Below, one piece after another: positions 41,136-50,797 of a stretch of DNA of 64,000 nt. The DNA is taken from positions 29,502 to 93,501 of the forward strand of contig DOYU01000022.1 of NCBI GenBank assembly GCA_003518365.1, given 5' to 3'. The translations under genes were made by a program, and so were the position numbers. The notes beneath the pieces are model-generated. The model saw only the letters and a program-made list of their open reading frames with translations, did no database searches and was not told where the DNA came from. Source of the DNA: Candidatus Magasanikiibacteriota bacterium. GTDB taxonomy: Bacteria > Patescibacteriota > Patescibacteriia > Magasanikbacterales > UBA922. Positions within the stretch are counted from its first letter, which is position 1. Each line of letters begins with the position of its first letter.

Positions 41136-43427
41136 TTACTCACTTTTTTTCTTTTTTGCCCATTTTCGTTTTGGTTTTTTCTTTGCCTCTTCTATCAGTT
41201 CTTGACACTGTTCAAGCGTCAGGGTTGTTGGATCAGTATCTTTTGGAATCTTCGCATTTATTTTGCCAGCTTTAATATATGGTCCATAGCGGCCTTCACG
41301 GATTTCAATGCGCTCTTCGGCGTCAAAAGCTTTTATCAATGCTTTTGCTTTTTTTTCTTTATCTGCTGCAACAACTTCTTTTGCTCTTTCAAGTGTGACA
41401 GTATATGGGTCATCATCTTTGAGAGAAACATATACTTTTCCAATCTGAATATACGGTCCAAATTTGCCAATCGCGACTGTCATATCTTCACCTGCTTCTG
41501 TTTGCCCGAGAATTTTTGGCAATGACAGGAGATGGAGTGCTTCGTTCATGGTGACGGTTTGGACAGATTGTCCTTTGCCAAGGCTGGCAAATTTTGGTTT
41601 TTCTTCGTCTTCTTTATCACCGAGCTGCACAAACGGGCCAAAGCGTCCGATGCGCGCAAAAATTGGTTTACCGCTTTTCGGGTCTGTGCCAACTTCTCTG
41701 ATTTGCAGTGTATCTTCGCGGGACAGTTCTTCTTCTTTTTTTACTAAATTTTCATGAAAGGGATGATAGAACGTCGCAATGATTGGTTGCCAATCGCGTT
41801 CACCTGTTGCGATCTCATCGAGATTTTGTTCCATGAGTGCGGTGAAATCGTAATCAATAATATCTTTGAAATGATCAACAAGGAGATCATTGACAACCAT
41901 GGCGATGTCTGTTGGTTTGAGTCGTTTGTCTTCCAGTCGTTCGACATAGCCGCGCGCTTCAATTGTCCCAATTGTTGGCGCATAGGTGGATGGGCGGCCG
42001 ATACCACGCTCTTCGAGTGCTTTGACAAGTGTTGCATCGGAATAGCGAGCAGGTGGTTTGGTAAAATGTTGTTCTGGTTTGAGTGCTTCACACACAAGTG
42101 TTTGGCCTTGTGCAAGCACCGGCAGCATTTCATGTTTGATATTTTCTGGATAGAGTGCAAGCCAGCCATCAAACACACAGGTTTGTCCATTTGCACGGAA
42201 GGTATATTTCAGTGCAGAAATATCAACTGCTGTTTTGTTGAGTTTCGCCGCTGCCATCTGTGTCGCGACTGCGCGTTTCCAGATCAGTGCATACAATTTG
42301 TATTGATGATCATCGAGATATTGTTTGATTGATTCTGGTGTGCGTGCAGGGTCTGTGGGACGGATAGCTTCATGCGCTTCTTGGGCTCCTTTTGCTTTTT
42401 TTGCATAGACACGCGGTGTATCGAGAATGTATTTGTCTCCGTGGGTATGTTTAATGTAGGCGTTTGTCTCTGTGACAAATTTTTCAGACAAATTTGTTGA
42501 ATCCGTACGCATGTAGGTGATCAGCCCTGTTGATCCTTCTGCTCCAATCGCAATTCCTTCATACAGTTGCTGAGCAAGACGCATGATTTGTTTTGCAGAA
42601 AATCCATATACGTTGTTTGCCGCTTGCTGCAAGCTGGACGTAATAAAGGCTGGTGGGGGAGTGCGTGTTGTTGCTTTTTCTTCAATATGTGAAATGGTGT
42701 ATACTGCGCCTTCAAGATCTGTAAGAATCGTATCGACAGTTCCTTTTTCGCTCAGTTCCAATTTTTTTAATGATTTTCCATCAATGGCTTGCAGCTTTGC
42801 CACCACCGGATCTGGAAATGTTTTTTTCTCATCTTGAAATAAACCCTCAAGGGTCCAATATTCTTCCGCAATAAATGCTTGAATTTCTCGTTCACGCTCG
42901 ACGGTGAGGCGCACGGCTACTGATTGCACACGCCCAGCAGAAAGACCTCGGGCTACTTTTTTCCATAAAAATGGGGAGAGCTCGTATCCCACGAGGCGGT
43001 CCAGCACACGGCGCGCTTGTTGTGCATCGACCAGCTTTTGATCAATTGTACGGGGATGTGCCAGCGCTTCATCAATCGCGTGTTTGGTGATTTCATGGAA
43101 GACAATGCGATGCGCGTCTTCTGGTTTTACTTTCAAAATATGCGCCAAATGCCAGGAGATGGCTTCTCCTTCGCGATCTTCATCAGTTGCAAAGATGATT
43201 TCATCACTTTTTGCTGCGAGATCTTTGAGTTTTTTTACTTGCGCGGTCTTATCTTTTGACACGGTGTAGGTGGGTTCAAACGTCCCGCCTTCAATATCAA
43301 TGCCCATTTTGCTTTTTGGCAGATCGCGGACATGGCCAAAAGAAGACTCAACATAGTAGTCTTTGCCTAGGAATTTGCCGATAGTCTTCGCTTTTGTCGG
43401 TGACTCAACGATTACAAGTTTTTTCAT
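41136..43427 (-). CDS. topA: DNA topoisomerase I
   Basis: Type IA topoisomerase relaxing negative supercoils, 763 aa. Toprim start KKLVIVESPTKAKTIGKFLG and FATDEDREGEAISWHL (acidic triad), then the GRVQSVAVRL region, and the active Tyr in ITYMRTDSTNLS. The C-terminal third lacks the Cys4 zinc ribbons of E. coli; instead three repeat units (FGPFVQLGD, FGPYIQIGK, YGPYIKAGK) of the topoisomerase C-terminal repeat type are seen. It ends in a Lys-rich tail. The gene is followed by a perfect terminator. Confidence 0.96.
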   Translation of the reverse strand: MKKLVIVESPTKAKTIGKFLGKDYYVESSFGHVRDLPKSKMGIDIEGGTFEPTYTVSKDKTAQVKKLKDLAAKSDEIIFATDEDREGEAISWHLAHILKVKPEDAHRIVFHEITKHAIDEALAHPRTIDQKLVDAQQARRVLDRLVGYELSPFLWKKVARGLSAGRVQSVAVRLTVEREREIQAFIAEEYWTLEGLFQDEKKTFPDPVVAKLQAIDGKSLKKLELSEKGTVDTILTDLEGAVYTISHIEEKATTRTPPPAFITSSLQQAANNVYGFSAKQIMRLAQQLYEGIAIGAEGSTGLITYMRTDSTNLSEKFVTETNAYIKHTHGDKYILDTPRVYAKKAKGAQEAHEAIRPTDPARTPESIKQYLDDHQYKLYALIWKRAVATQMAAAKLNKTAVDISALKYTFRANGQTCVFDGWLALYPENIKHEMLPVLAQGQTLVCEALKPEQHFTKPPARYSDATLVKALEERGIGRPSTYAPTIGTIEARGYVERLEDKRLKPTDIAMVVNDLLVDHFKDIIDYDFTALMEQNLDEIATGERDWQPIIATFYHPFHENLVKKEEELSREDTLQIREVGTDPKSGKPIFARIGRFGPFVQLGDKEDEEKPKFASLGKGQSVQTVTMNEALHLLSLPKILGQTEAGEDMTVAIGKFGPYIQIGKVYVSLKDDDPYTVTLERAKEVVAADKEKKAKALIKAFDAEERIEIREGRYGPYIKAGKINAKIPKDTDPTTLTLEQCQELIEEAKKKPKRKWAKKKKSE

Positions 43428-43479
43428 ACAAAGCCGAGCATAGAGGAAGATCGTCCAATTGTCAACCCTCCGTAGATTT

Positions 43480-44796
43480 TTAGTAGAAGAAGCTTTTTAT
43501 TTCACTGCTTACAAACAGCGAACCGGTGACAAGTAGTATATCATGTTTTTTCACATGTTTCTGTGCCCACGTGAATGCATCCTGTGGTTGGAGGAATATT
43601 TCTGTGTGTGCATCACTATAGTTGTTCCATACGTTTGCGATATCGTGTGGTGACGCAACTTTTCGAAAATGATTTATGGTATTTCTTGTACAGACAACTG
43701 CTTTTGGATTGAGCGTTGCCAGCTGTGAAATCATTTTTTTCAGATCTTTGTCACCTGAAAACCCATTGATGATATACAGATTTCTTTTTTTGTCAGGTCT
43801 TAAGACCTGCGTTACACTAGCAACTGTTGTTTGTATCTTATCTGCATTATGCGCTCCATCAAGAATAATCAGTGGCATTTCCGACAACACTTCCATGCGT
43901 AATGGTTGGTCGGCGTGACTGATTCCGTTTGCGATATGTTTTTCATCAATGCCAATTGCCGTTGCCGCGTCAATGGCAATTGCAGCATTCATGCTCTGAT
44001 GCTCGCCGAGCGCTGTTGTATGATATGTCGACCCTTGATATGTGAACATTGTGCCATTGAGATCAGTGGTTATATCACAAATTTCTTTTTTCGATATGGC
44101 GTGTATCTTCGAGTTCTGTTTTTTTGCTTGTGTTTCAATAATTTTTTTAATCACCGTACTTTGTTCACCTGTAATAACGGTGCATGGTGCGGAAATAATA
44201 CCAGCTTTGCGTACTGCGATTTCTTGTTTTGTTTTCCCAAGCAGCTCTGTATGATCCAATCCGACATTGGTAATCACGGCGACATCTTTGTAGGGGATAA
44301 CATTCGTTGCATCGTATGTGCCGCCACAGCCGACTTCAAGAATTGCCCATTCCACTTTTTTTTTTGCAAAAAAATAGAGGGCAATGGCTGTTGTCAGATC
44401 AAAGTAAGAGAGCATGTCATAGGGGGATGTTCGAATATATTCATCAAGAAGAGGGGAGAAGGTCTCCATGATGTTTGCAAATTCTTTTTTTGTCATGCAG
44501 ACATTGCCTACCTTCCATCGTTCAGTGATGGATGTTGGATGAGGAGATGTGGTACTTCCAACTTTTTTTCCGGCTTGCTTGAGAATGCTATGAATATAGT
44601 TGACGGTCGATCCTTTCCCGCTCGTCCCTGTGACATGGATGTAGTGTGGAATCTTTTTTTCAGGATTGCCAAGAATGTCGAGAAAAAATTGTACGCGCGG
44701 TAAATATTCTGAACAGTCTCGACTGTCAGTCATGTATTCTTTTCTCGGAAGATTTGAAAGAGAATACAGAAATTGTTCTGCGTCATGATAGTTCAT
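43480..44796 (-). CDS. folC: Folylpolyglutamate synthase / dihydrofolate synthase
   Basis: Mur-ligase-family enzyme adding glutamate to (dihydro)folates. 438 aa. The P-loop HVTGTSGKGSTVNYIHSIL, TSPHPTSITERWKV (omega-loop region), EVGCGGTYDATNVI, ITNVGLDHTELLG and the second-domain LGEHQSMNAAIAIDA fit FolC; ILDGAHN is diagnostic. Other folate genes are not in the window, and CPR usually salvage cofactors, so it may tail imported folate. The preceding base is A, unlike most starts here. It is 23 bases from the transporter gene. Confidence 0.9.
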   Translation of the reverse strand: MNYHDAEQFLYSLSNLPRKEYMTDSRDCSEYLPRVQFFLDILGNPEKKIPHYIHVTGTSGKGSTVNYIHSILKQAGKKVGSTTSPHPTSITERWKVGNVCMTKKEFANIMETFSPLLDEYIRTSPYDMLSYFDLTTAIALYFFAKKKVEWAILEVGCGGTYDATNVIPYKDVAVITNVGLDHTELLGKTKQEIAVRKAGIISAPCTVITGEQSTVIKKIIETQAKKQNSKIHAISKKEICDITTDLNGTMFTYQGSTYHTTALGEHQSMNAAIAIDAATAIGIDEKHIANGISHADQPLRMEVLSEMPLIILDGAHNADKIQTTVASVTQVLRPDKKRNLYIINGFSGDKDLKKMISQLATLNPKAVVCTRNTINHFRKVASPHDIANVWNNYSDAHTEIFLQPQDAFTWAQKHVKKHDILLVTGSLFVSSEIKSFFY

Positions 44797-44819
44797 TGGA
44801 TGACAAACTCAACTGTGTG

Positions 44820-45491
44820 TTATGAGATACGCGCATGCTCTGTATTTTCTGCATCATCTTGTGTGTGCCCTTTTCGAAGCCAGCGGACGAGCGCATAGAC
44901 AAGTGGTGTATCGATGAGAGCAAAGAGTGCTTTGATGAGCCAGTAGGTAATGGAAAGATGCAAAATAAATCCAACCGTAAATCGGTCATTAATGCCGTAG
45001 AAAGCAATAAACATGAAGAGCAGTGTATCAATGGCTTGGCTGACAACTGTTGATGCATTATTTCTGAGCCAGAGATATTTTCCATGTGTTTTTTTTTTCC
45101 ACCATTCAAATGCCCAGATGTCATGCGCTTGCGCAACAACAAAGGCGATGAGGCTCGCGATGATCATACGAATGCTGCCATGAAAGACGGTGATGTATTC
45201 TGCATTGGTGGTATATCGTTCTGCTGGTGGCAGAGCAACGGAAAGCCAGGTGAGAAAGAGGACTAAGATTTGGGCAAGAAATGCAGCGTAGACGACTTGT
45301 TGTGCTTTTTTCTTTCCGTACACTTCTGCGATAGCATCTGTCATGAGAAAGGTAAGAGGATAAGAAAAAATAGCAACGGACATCGTGACGCCAAAGATGG
45401 TCGTAACTTTCGCGCCAAGAAGATTTGCAGAAATAAGTCCTGCCACAAAGATTGATGTAAGAATGGTTAGTTTGTAGTGTTGATCTTTCAT
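44820..45491 (-). CDS. Queuosine-precursor transporter family (YhhQ/VUT) protein
   Basis: 223 aa with about six helices. The family pattern is seen in LTSIFVAGLISANLLGAKVT, the IFSYPLTFLMTDAIAEVYGKKKA segment (the most conserved) and the NNASTVVSQAIDTLLFMFIAF stretch. YhhQ imports preQ0/preQ1 in E. coli; a parasite-like organism that cannot make queuosine would need it. It is directly upstream of folC in the same direction, so both may serve scavenging of pteridine-like compounds. Confidence 0.88.
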   Translation of the reverse strand: MKDQHYKLTILTSIFVAGLISANLLGAKVTTIFGVTMSVAIFSYPLTFLMTDAIAEVYGKKKAQQVVYAAFLAQILVLFLTWLSVALPPAERYTTNAEYITVFHGSIRMIIASLIAFVVAQAHDIWAFEWWKKKTHGKYLWLRNNASTVVSQAIDTLLFMFIAFYGINDRFTVGFILHLSITYWLIKALFALIDTPLVYALVRWLRKGHTQDDAENTEHARIS

Positions 45492-45584
45492 AGGAATGTT
45501 GAATATAGAATGCTGTATGAAGAAATAATACGCTTGCCGTGTTTTTATGAGATCGTTCCCAGTTACGGGTGCCTAGTGACTATC

Positions 45585-46670
45585 TTATCTCGCTACAACA
45601 TAGTGCATGTTTCCTATATTACGGACTTTTCCTTTCATTTCCATGAGGGTGAGAGTACTATTTACCTCTCTGCTTGTCAAACTACTCTGTTTTGCCAATT
45701 CATCTACGTGAATTGGTTCCCTAGACAAATGCGTAAGAATCGCTGCTTCTTGTGGAGTGTCAGGGATGATCGCGGCATTTTGTGTAAATGTTTTGAGTTC
45801 ATTTAAATTGAGCACGTCAATGACATCTGATGCTGACGTGACCATGTGTGCGCCTTCTTTGAGCAGCTTATTTGGACCTGTGCCAGTTTCTGACGTAATT
45901 GGGTGGGGGACTGCAAAAATTTCTCTGCCATGTTCGAGTGCATAGCTCGAGGTAATGAGTGCACCTGATTTTTCTGCGGCTTCGATCACAAGCGTGCCAA
46001 GCGTCATGCCGGCAATAATGCGGTTTCGTCGCGGAAAGGTAAATTTTGATGGGAGTGAGCCTGGGGGATATTCTGAAATAACAGCGCCGCCCCGAGCAAT
46101 GATTCTCTCGGCAAGTTGTTTGTGTACCGCTGGATAAATGTGATGGCGATTGATACCGCTCCCGAGCACGGCAATCGTCGTGCCACCTGCCTGCATCGTA
46201 GCATCGTGAGCAATGCCATCGATGCCAAGTGCTAGGCCACTTGTAACCACCAGCCCATGTTGTGCAAGACCGCTGACAATTTCTTGCGTAATCTGTTTGC
46301 CATAAGCACTTGCCTTTCTTGTCCCTACCACGGCAATAGGATATTGATTTTTGAGTTGCAATTTGCCTCGCACAAATAAACAAAACGGTGGATCATAGAT
46401 TTGCTTTAACAATGGTGGGTACTGTTCGTCTTGCTCGGTAATAACAGTGATATGTTCTTGCTCTAAAATTTTCTTGATCCGTTTTGGATCAATATCTTCT
46501 CGCCACATGAGGAAAAGATTTTTTGTCTCTTCATCCCATGGAAGTTTTTCTTTTATGACATAGGTATCTGCATCAAAAAAAGCGTCTGCAGAACCAAAAG
46601 CTGCGACGCCTTCTTTGAAACGTTTGACCGTCATTTTTGGAAAGTGAGCAAAAAGTGCTTCAGCAATCAT
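45585..46670 (-). CDS. dprA: DNA processing protein DprA
   Basis: DprA binds incoming single-stranded DNA in natural transformation and loads RecA. 361 aa. N-terminal helical part, then the Rossmann-like core: AVVGTRKASAYGKQITQEIV, GLALGIDGIAHDATMQAGGT, IAVLGSGINRHHIYPAVHK, FPRRNRIIAG (signature) and a C-terminal winged-helix (TSREVNSTLTLMEMKGKV). Overlaps pth by 4 bases. Confidence 0.96.
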   Translation of the reverse strand: MIAEALFAHFPKMTVKRFKEGVAAFGSADAFFDADTYVIKEKLPWDEETKNLFLMWREDIDPKRIKKILEQEHITVITEQDEQYPPLLKQIYDPPFCLFVRGKLQLKNQYPIAVVGTRKASAYGKQITQEIVSGLAQHGLVVTSGLALGIDGIAHDATMQAGGTTIAVLGSGINRHHIYPAVHKQLAERIIARGGAVISEYPPGSLPSKFTFPRRNRIIAGMTLGTLVIEAAEKSGALITSSYALEHGREIFAVPHPITSETGTGPNKLLKEGAHMVTSASDVIDVLNLNELKTFTQNAAIIPDTPQEAAILTHLSREPIHVDELAKQSSLTSREVNSTLTLMEMKGKVRNIGNMHYVVAR

Positions 46671-47206
46671 GTGATCCAGTCAGTAATATGAGTATGCGCA
46701 TCTTCTGCCATTTTTTTTATTGCTCGTTTTTCGAACATGCTAAATTTTCCGAGGACAAAGTTCACTGTATCTTCCATTTGGCGAGGATGATCTGATGCAA
46801 TGCCGAGTCGAATGCGAGTAAAATTTTGTGTGCCAAGATGTTCTATAATTGATTTAACGCCGTTGTGTCCCGCTGCTCCTCTGTCTTTTTGTACTTTGAT
46901 CGTGCCGAGTGCAATATCCTTTTCATCATGTAAGACGATGAGGTCTTTTGTTGGGTCGAGTGTATAGTAATTGATCAGCAACCCTACCGACTGCCCTGAG
47001 TTGTTCATGAAAGTCATTGGTTTTACGAGCATGATAGATTCATTCACAATAGATCCTTCGCTTATTTCGGCATTAAATTTTTTACTGAGTGACCATTTTT
47101 TCATGCCTGGGAGCTTTTGGAGTTCATCCAACACAAGAAACCCAGCGTTGTGTCGAGTTTTTTCGTATTGTTTCCCTGGATTCCCTAATCCTACGATGAG
47201 CTTCAT
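46667..47206 (-). CDS. pth: Peptidyl-tRNA hydrolase
   Basis: Releases peptides from prematurely dropped peptidyl-tRNA. 179 aa. Catalytic GLGNPGKQYEKTRHNAGFL (Asn and His), KPMTFMNNSGQSV, and GAAGHNGVKSIIEHLGTQNF match. The usual HDDLDLPLG loop reads HDEKDIALG, keeping the first Asp. dprA follows through an ATGA overlap. The upstream spacer holds a large imperfect palindrome. Confidence 0.95.
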   Translation of the reverse strand: MKLIVGLGNPGKQYEKTRHNAGFLVLDELQKLPGMKKWSLSKKFNAEISEGSIVNESIMLVKPMTFMNNSGQSVGLLINYYTLDPTKDLIVLHDEKDIALGTIKVQKDRGAAGHNGVKSIIEHLGTQNFTRIRLGIASDHPRQMEDTVNFVLGKFSMFEKRAIKKMAEDAHTHITDWIT

Positions 47207-47218
47207 ACAATCATGTAT

Positions 47219-47311
47219 ACGGATATCCGGATAATCCAGATATACAGATTATGTTAATATGTCTTTTTGTAAGATACATCCAATCCGTAAATCTGGATTA
47301 TCTGAATATCC
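47219..47311. repeat. Inverted repeat between pth and der
   Basis: GGATATCCGGATAATCCAGAT near the left end faces ATCTGGATTATCTGAATATCC near the right, with extra ACAGATT/AATC pairing inside. It almost fills the spacer and has no T tract. Same architecture as the element between scpA and scpB but a different sequence. Confidence 0.6.
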
Positions 47312-47319
47312 AGGTGCTG

Positions 47320-48717
47320 TTATCTTTTCATCTTGGTCAGCTTTATTATAATCGGTACAGCGTAAAAATCAAATTGTTCGCGGAGGCGATTTTCGAGATA
47401 GTTGATATACGATCGGTGGACAGATGTCCGAAACTTCACAAATATTTCAAATACCGGAGGAGCAGTCCCTATTTGTCTGATTCCCATGAGTTTTGGGTGG
47501 CGCGTTCCTTTGCCCCGAGAAGGCGCATGCGCACTTGTTGCAGTCTTCAGGAATGATTCGAGTGCTTTGACTGGTACGGCTATTTGACGTGCATGCCATG
47601 CATGAATGAGCTCAGGAAAAATTTTATGAACGCCATATCCTGTTTTTCCACTCACGAGTAAGATTGGCGCAAAGTTGAGATGGGGAAGATACTGTGCGAT
47701 CATGGTTTTTATTTCATTTCGTTTGTTATCAGCTTTATCATCAGAGAGGTCCCACTTATTGAGTAAAATAATAACGCTTTTTGCATGCCGCTCAAGAAGA
47801 CCACCGAGTTGCATGTCTTGTGTTGATATTTCTTCTGTCCCATCAATAACAAAGAGCGCTATATCTGCTTTTGTCGAAGCATCTATACTTTTGTGAATAC
47901 TCTCACGTTCGAGCCCTTTTCCGACTTTTGCTTTCCTTCGAATTCCTGCTGTATCGATAAACGTGATGCGGTAGGGAAGTGCTTCTGCTTGTTCTGGTGT
48001 ATACATGACTTCTGTATCATGTGGTTCCCGTGTCGTGTGTGGAATGTCACTTACAATAACCTTGTCTTCCCCAATAAGTTTGTTAAAGAGTGAAGATTTT
48101 CCAACATTTGGTTTCCCTATTAACGTCACTGAGAATGATGCATTCACTGATACACCATCTTCTTTCACCTTCGATCGTTTTACATGCTTTGTGAGATCAA
48201 CAATAATATCAAGGAGATCACCTGTATTTTTTCCACTTGCTGCAGAGAGGGGGAACGGTTCACCAAGACCGAGTTTATACCAAGCTGCGTCTGTGAGATT
48301 GCGTTCATGTTTTTTATTGTCTGCTTTATTTGCGATGAGGATGACAGGCTTTTGTTCAATACGTCTGAGATGCTTTGCGAGCTCATGCTCTTGTGGCAAG
48401 ATGCCTGTTTGTGCATCGGTGACAAATAAAATGATATCAGCTTCTTTCATGGCAGCTTTGGATTGTTCGAGAATTTCTTTTTCAAAAGGGATATCATCAG
48501 TAAATGTTAGTCCTCCTGTGTCGATGATGCGGAATTCTTCGCCACGCCAGATGATAAGTCCTTCATTGTTTGTACGTGTTGTTCCTGGAACGTCAGAAAT
48601 AATTGCCTTTGGGCTTTCGATTAATTTATTGAACAATGTTGATTTTCCGACATTAACTCGTCCTACGAGTGCGATTGTTGGGAGTGTTCGTTTTTCTTGT
48701 GTGTATTGTTTTGTCAT
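47320..48717 (-). CDS. der: GTPase Der (EngA)
   Basis: Double-GTPase 50S assembly factor, 465 aa. First G domain: GRVNVGKSTLFN, DVPGTTRT, DTGGLTF, NKAD. Second: GKPNVGKSSLFN, DIPHTTRE, DTAGIRRKAKV, NKWD. The C-terminal KH-like domain (APPVFEIFVKFRTSVHRSYI) is present. 48717 is chosen over 48771, because the longer form would overlap the LCP gene and lacks conserved sequence. One base separates it from the LCP stop. Confidence 0.96.
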   Translation of the reverse strand: MTKQYTQEKRTLPTIALVGRVNVGKSTLFNKLIESPKAIISDVPGTTRTNNEGLIIWRGEEFRIIDTGGLTFTDDIPFEKEILEQSKAAMKEADIILFVTDAQTGILPQEHELAKHLRRIEQKPVILIANKADNKKHERNLTDAAWYKLGLGEPFPLSAASGKNTGDLLDIIVDLTKHVKRSKVKEDGVSVNASFSVTLIGKPNVGKSSLFNKLIGEDKVIVSDIPHTTREPHDTEVMYTPEQAEALPYRITFIDTAGIRRKAKVGKGLERESIHKSIDASTKADIALFVIDGTEEISTQDMQLGGLLERHAKSVIILLNKWDLSDDKADNKRNEIKTMIAQYLPHLNFAPILLVSGKTGYGVHKIFPELIHAWHARQIAVPVKALESFLKTATSAHAPSRGKGTRHPKLMGIRQIGTAPPVFEIFVKFRTSVHRSYINYLENRLREQFDFYAVPIIIKLTKMKR

Positions 48718-48718
48718 A

Positions 48719-50164
48719 TTATTCTTCAAAATCCTCTCCCAGGATGACGAGCACTTGGGTCCCCGTCGCATGACGGAGATCTTTCTGAGGCTCTTTAATA
48801 GGTATCTGGAGTGTTCCTTTTATTGCTTGGGCAGCGTCTTTTCCAAATGGGTCAAGGATATAGATTGCACTTTCCATGATTGGACGTTCATCTGTGTTGC
48901 CGAGAATGGATACTGAAATATCTTCGTCCTCAAGTTGTCTTTGCGTGCGAGCGGCAAGACCTGCGCGCCATGTTCCATTTTGTATTTCTACAATGGTAGG
49001 TGGTAATTGTGGTTGTGCTTGTACCGGTGTATCGATTGCTTCGACTGTATCGAGTATGATGTCAGGATTGAAAATATGTTCAAACAAATAAGAAATGTCA
49101 TCAAAATTTCCTGAAACGGGCTCAAGGATAAATGCTCCGCTCGAACTGTATCCATTTTTTAGATACCCATTTACTGATGTGTCGAGCACGACTGTCTTGA
49201 TACTGGAGAGATCTACTTCTTTTGCCAGTTTCATCATGGACATAATGTCTGAGAACATCATGTTCGTTGATATGTGTTTGTCGAGTGTAGAAAGAATGCT
49301 ATGAATCCGAATAGGATTTGACAGTGTTTCAAAAGAAAGCATTTTTTCTTTGAGCGCGAGGATCACGCGTTGTTGTCTGCGGGCGCGAGCAAAGTCTGAT
49401 CCTTCGCCATTATTGCCATGGCGAGAGCGTGCATATTCGAGTGCGGTCTCACCATCCATAGTTTGAACGCCTTGTTTGAACGAGACGGTTTGGTACAGAT
49501 GATTGGCTGCTGGGAATTCCGCATCTGTAAAGCTACGTTCTACATCTACTGTAATGCCACTGATATCGTCGACAATTTTTTTGATTGCCTCAAAATCGAC
49601 ACGCACATAGTAGTGTATGGTGATTGCAAAGGTATCACTAACCACTTTTGCGGCAAGGGCGCCCCCACTGCCAGATTGGTTTGCTTCGCCAAACGCATTG
49701 GCGTGGTTGATCTTATACCACCCATGGCCTGGAATATCAACCCCTAGGTCACGCGGAATAGACATAAGTGCTACTTCACCGGTCGATGGTTGGATACTTG
49801 CCACTATCATGGTATCGGTCAGATATGGGCCATCATGACCTGGGCCTCCCATCCCAAGGAGGAGAATATTGATGCGGTCTTGTTTTTCTCCAGCAAGTGG
49901 TTCTTCTTTGCTGAATACCAAGTGCTTGATTCGCGTGAGGAGACCTTCTGGTTCAATTGGTTCGAGTGTTACTGGGTCGTAGGCAAGTGGGTCATTTGGG
50001 AGTGTTCGTTCTATGAAAATTCTCCCTACGCAGCCAGATACAAAGAGGATGGTTCCAATGAGCAAAAATAAAAAAATCCGTCCTCGTTTTTTTTTGGGCG
50101 GTTCGTATATCTGTGGTTCAGTAGAGGGGGAATTGTCTAGAAAGTTCGTTTTTCTCTTTTCCAT
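48719..50164 (-). CDS. LytR-CpsA-Psr (LCP) family protein with LytR_C domain
   Basis: LCP enzymes attach polyprenyl-phosphate-linked glycopolymers to peptidoglycan or surface proteins. 481 aa. A proline/lysine cytosolic tail and one helix (residues 28-46, IFLFLLIGTILFVSGCVGR) precede the LCP domain: NILLLGMGGPGH, LTDTMIVASIQP, MSIPRDLGVDI, KINHANAFG, and EYARSRHGNNGEGSDFARAR with catalytic Asp/Arg residues. A C-terminal LytR_C-like part follows. It sits directly upstream of der in the same transcript. Confidence 0.92.
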   Translation of the reverse strand: MEKRKTNFLDNSPSTEPQIYEPPKKKRGRIFLFLLIGTILFVSGCVGRIFIERTLPNDPLAYDPVTLEPIEPEGLLTRIKHLVFSKEEPLAGEKQDRINILLLGMGGPGHDGPYLTDTMIVASIQPSTGEVALMSIPRDLGVDIPGHGWYKINHANAFGEANQSGSGGALAAKVVSDTFAITIHYYVRVDFEAIKKIVDDISGITVDVERSFTDAEFPAANHLYQTVSFKQGVQTMDGETALEYARSRHGNNGEGSDFARARRQQRVILALKEKMLSFETLSNPIRIHSILSTLDKHISTNMMFSDIMSMMKLAKEVDLSSIKTVVLDTSVNGYLKNGYSSSGAFILEPVSGNFDDISYLFEHIFNPDIILDTVEAIDTPVQAQPQLPPTIVEIQNGTWRAGLAARTQRQLEDEDISVSILGNTDERPIMESAIYILDPFGKDAAQAIKGTLQIPIKEPQKDLRHATGTQVLVILGEDFEE

Positions 50165-50258
50165 AGCGTTGCTAGTATACGAAAAAAAAGTGTTTTTGGC
50201 AATGTTGTTTGCATATGGGGTTTTATGCTATACTTCTATCACTTATAGGTACATATAT

Positions 50259-50756
50259 ATGCCAGAGAAAATAACTGAACATACTTTTATAGGAGATGTC
50301 CTCTACGAATGGGATGTAGAGGAATATGAACAACATGACCGTGGGACATTGTGGCATGTTTTGGTAATTTCAGTTGGCATTCTTCTTGTGATATATGCCC
50401 TCGCTACAGATAACTTTTTATTTGCAGTTATTATTATTCTGGCCGCAATAATTTTGTTTTTGCAGTCAGCTGTTGAGCCAAATAAAGTTTCTTTTGCTAT
50501 TGCAGATTTGGGCATTGTGTTAGGCAACCGTTTTTATACATATGATGAATTGCGTGCCTTCTATATTATTTTTACCCAAGATGCACGGACGCTTTTTTTT
50601 GATACAAAATCTGCAATTCGTCCTGATATCAGAGTTCCTCTCAAGGATGCAGATCCTATGGAAGTTAGATTTGCCTTACAAGCTGTATTGGATGAAGATT
50701 TAGAAAAGGAAGAGCCTTTTTCAGATAGAGCTGCACGGAGATGGAAGATGCATTAA
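50259..50756 (+). CDS. Hypothetical membrane protein
   Basis: 165 aa, not recognised. Two adjacent helices (about 31-47 and 53-70: LVISVGILLVIYALAT, FAVIIILAAIILFLQS) follow a 30-residue acidic N-terminus. The C-terminal 95 residues are a soluble domain with FAIADLGIVLGNRFYTYDEL and VPLKDADPMEVRFALQAV, likely a small PH-like beta domain. The open frame extends back, but only from 50259 is it plausible, with T at -1. It diverges from the LCP gene. Confidence 0.7.
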   Translation: MPEKITEHTFIGDVLYEWDVEEYEQHDRGTLWHVLVISVGILLVIYALATDNFLFAVIIILAAIILFLQSAVEPNKVSFAIADLGIVLGNRFYTYDELRAFYIIFTQDARTLFFDTKSAIRPDIRVPLKDADPMEVRFALQAVLDEDLEKEEPFSDRAARRWKMH

Positions 50757-50760
50757 AAAT

Positions 50761-50794
50761 AAACAAAAACAGCAGGTCCCTGCTGTTTTTGTTT
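50761..50794. terminator. Terminator after 50259-50756 gene
   Basis: AAACAAAAACAGCAG and CTGCTGTTTTTGTTT pair around GTCC. It is symmetric and can also stop transcripts from the tRNA-Arg gene on the minus strand, three bases from the tRNA 3' end. Confidence 0.85.
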
Positions 50795-50797
50795 TTG

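Noticed and set aside
43906..44703. 265-codon plus-strand frame
   Set aside because: Antisense to folC, rich in Cys and Phe with no domain pattern.
48005..48916. 303-codon plus-strand frame
   Set aside because: It is a shadow of der and the LCP gene and reads as Ser/Phe/Cys-rich nonsense.
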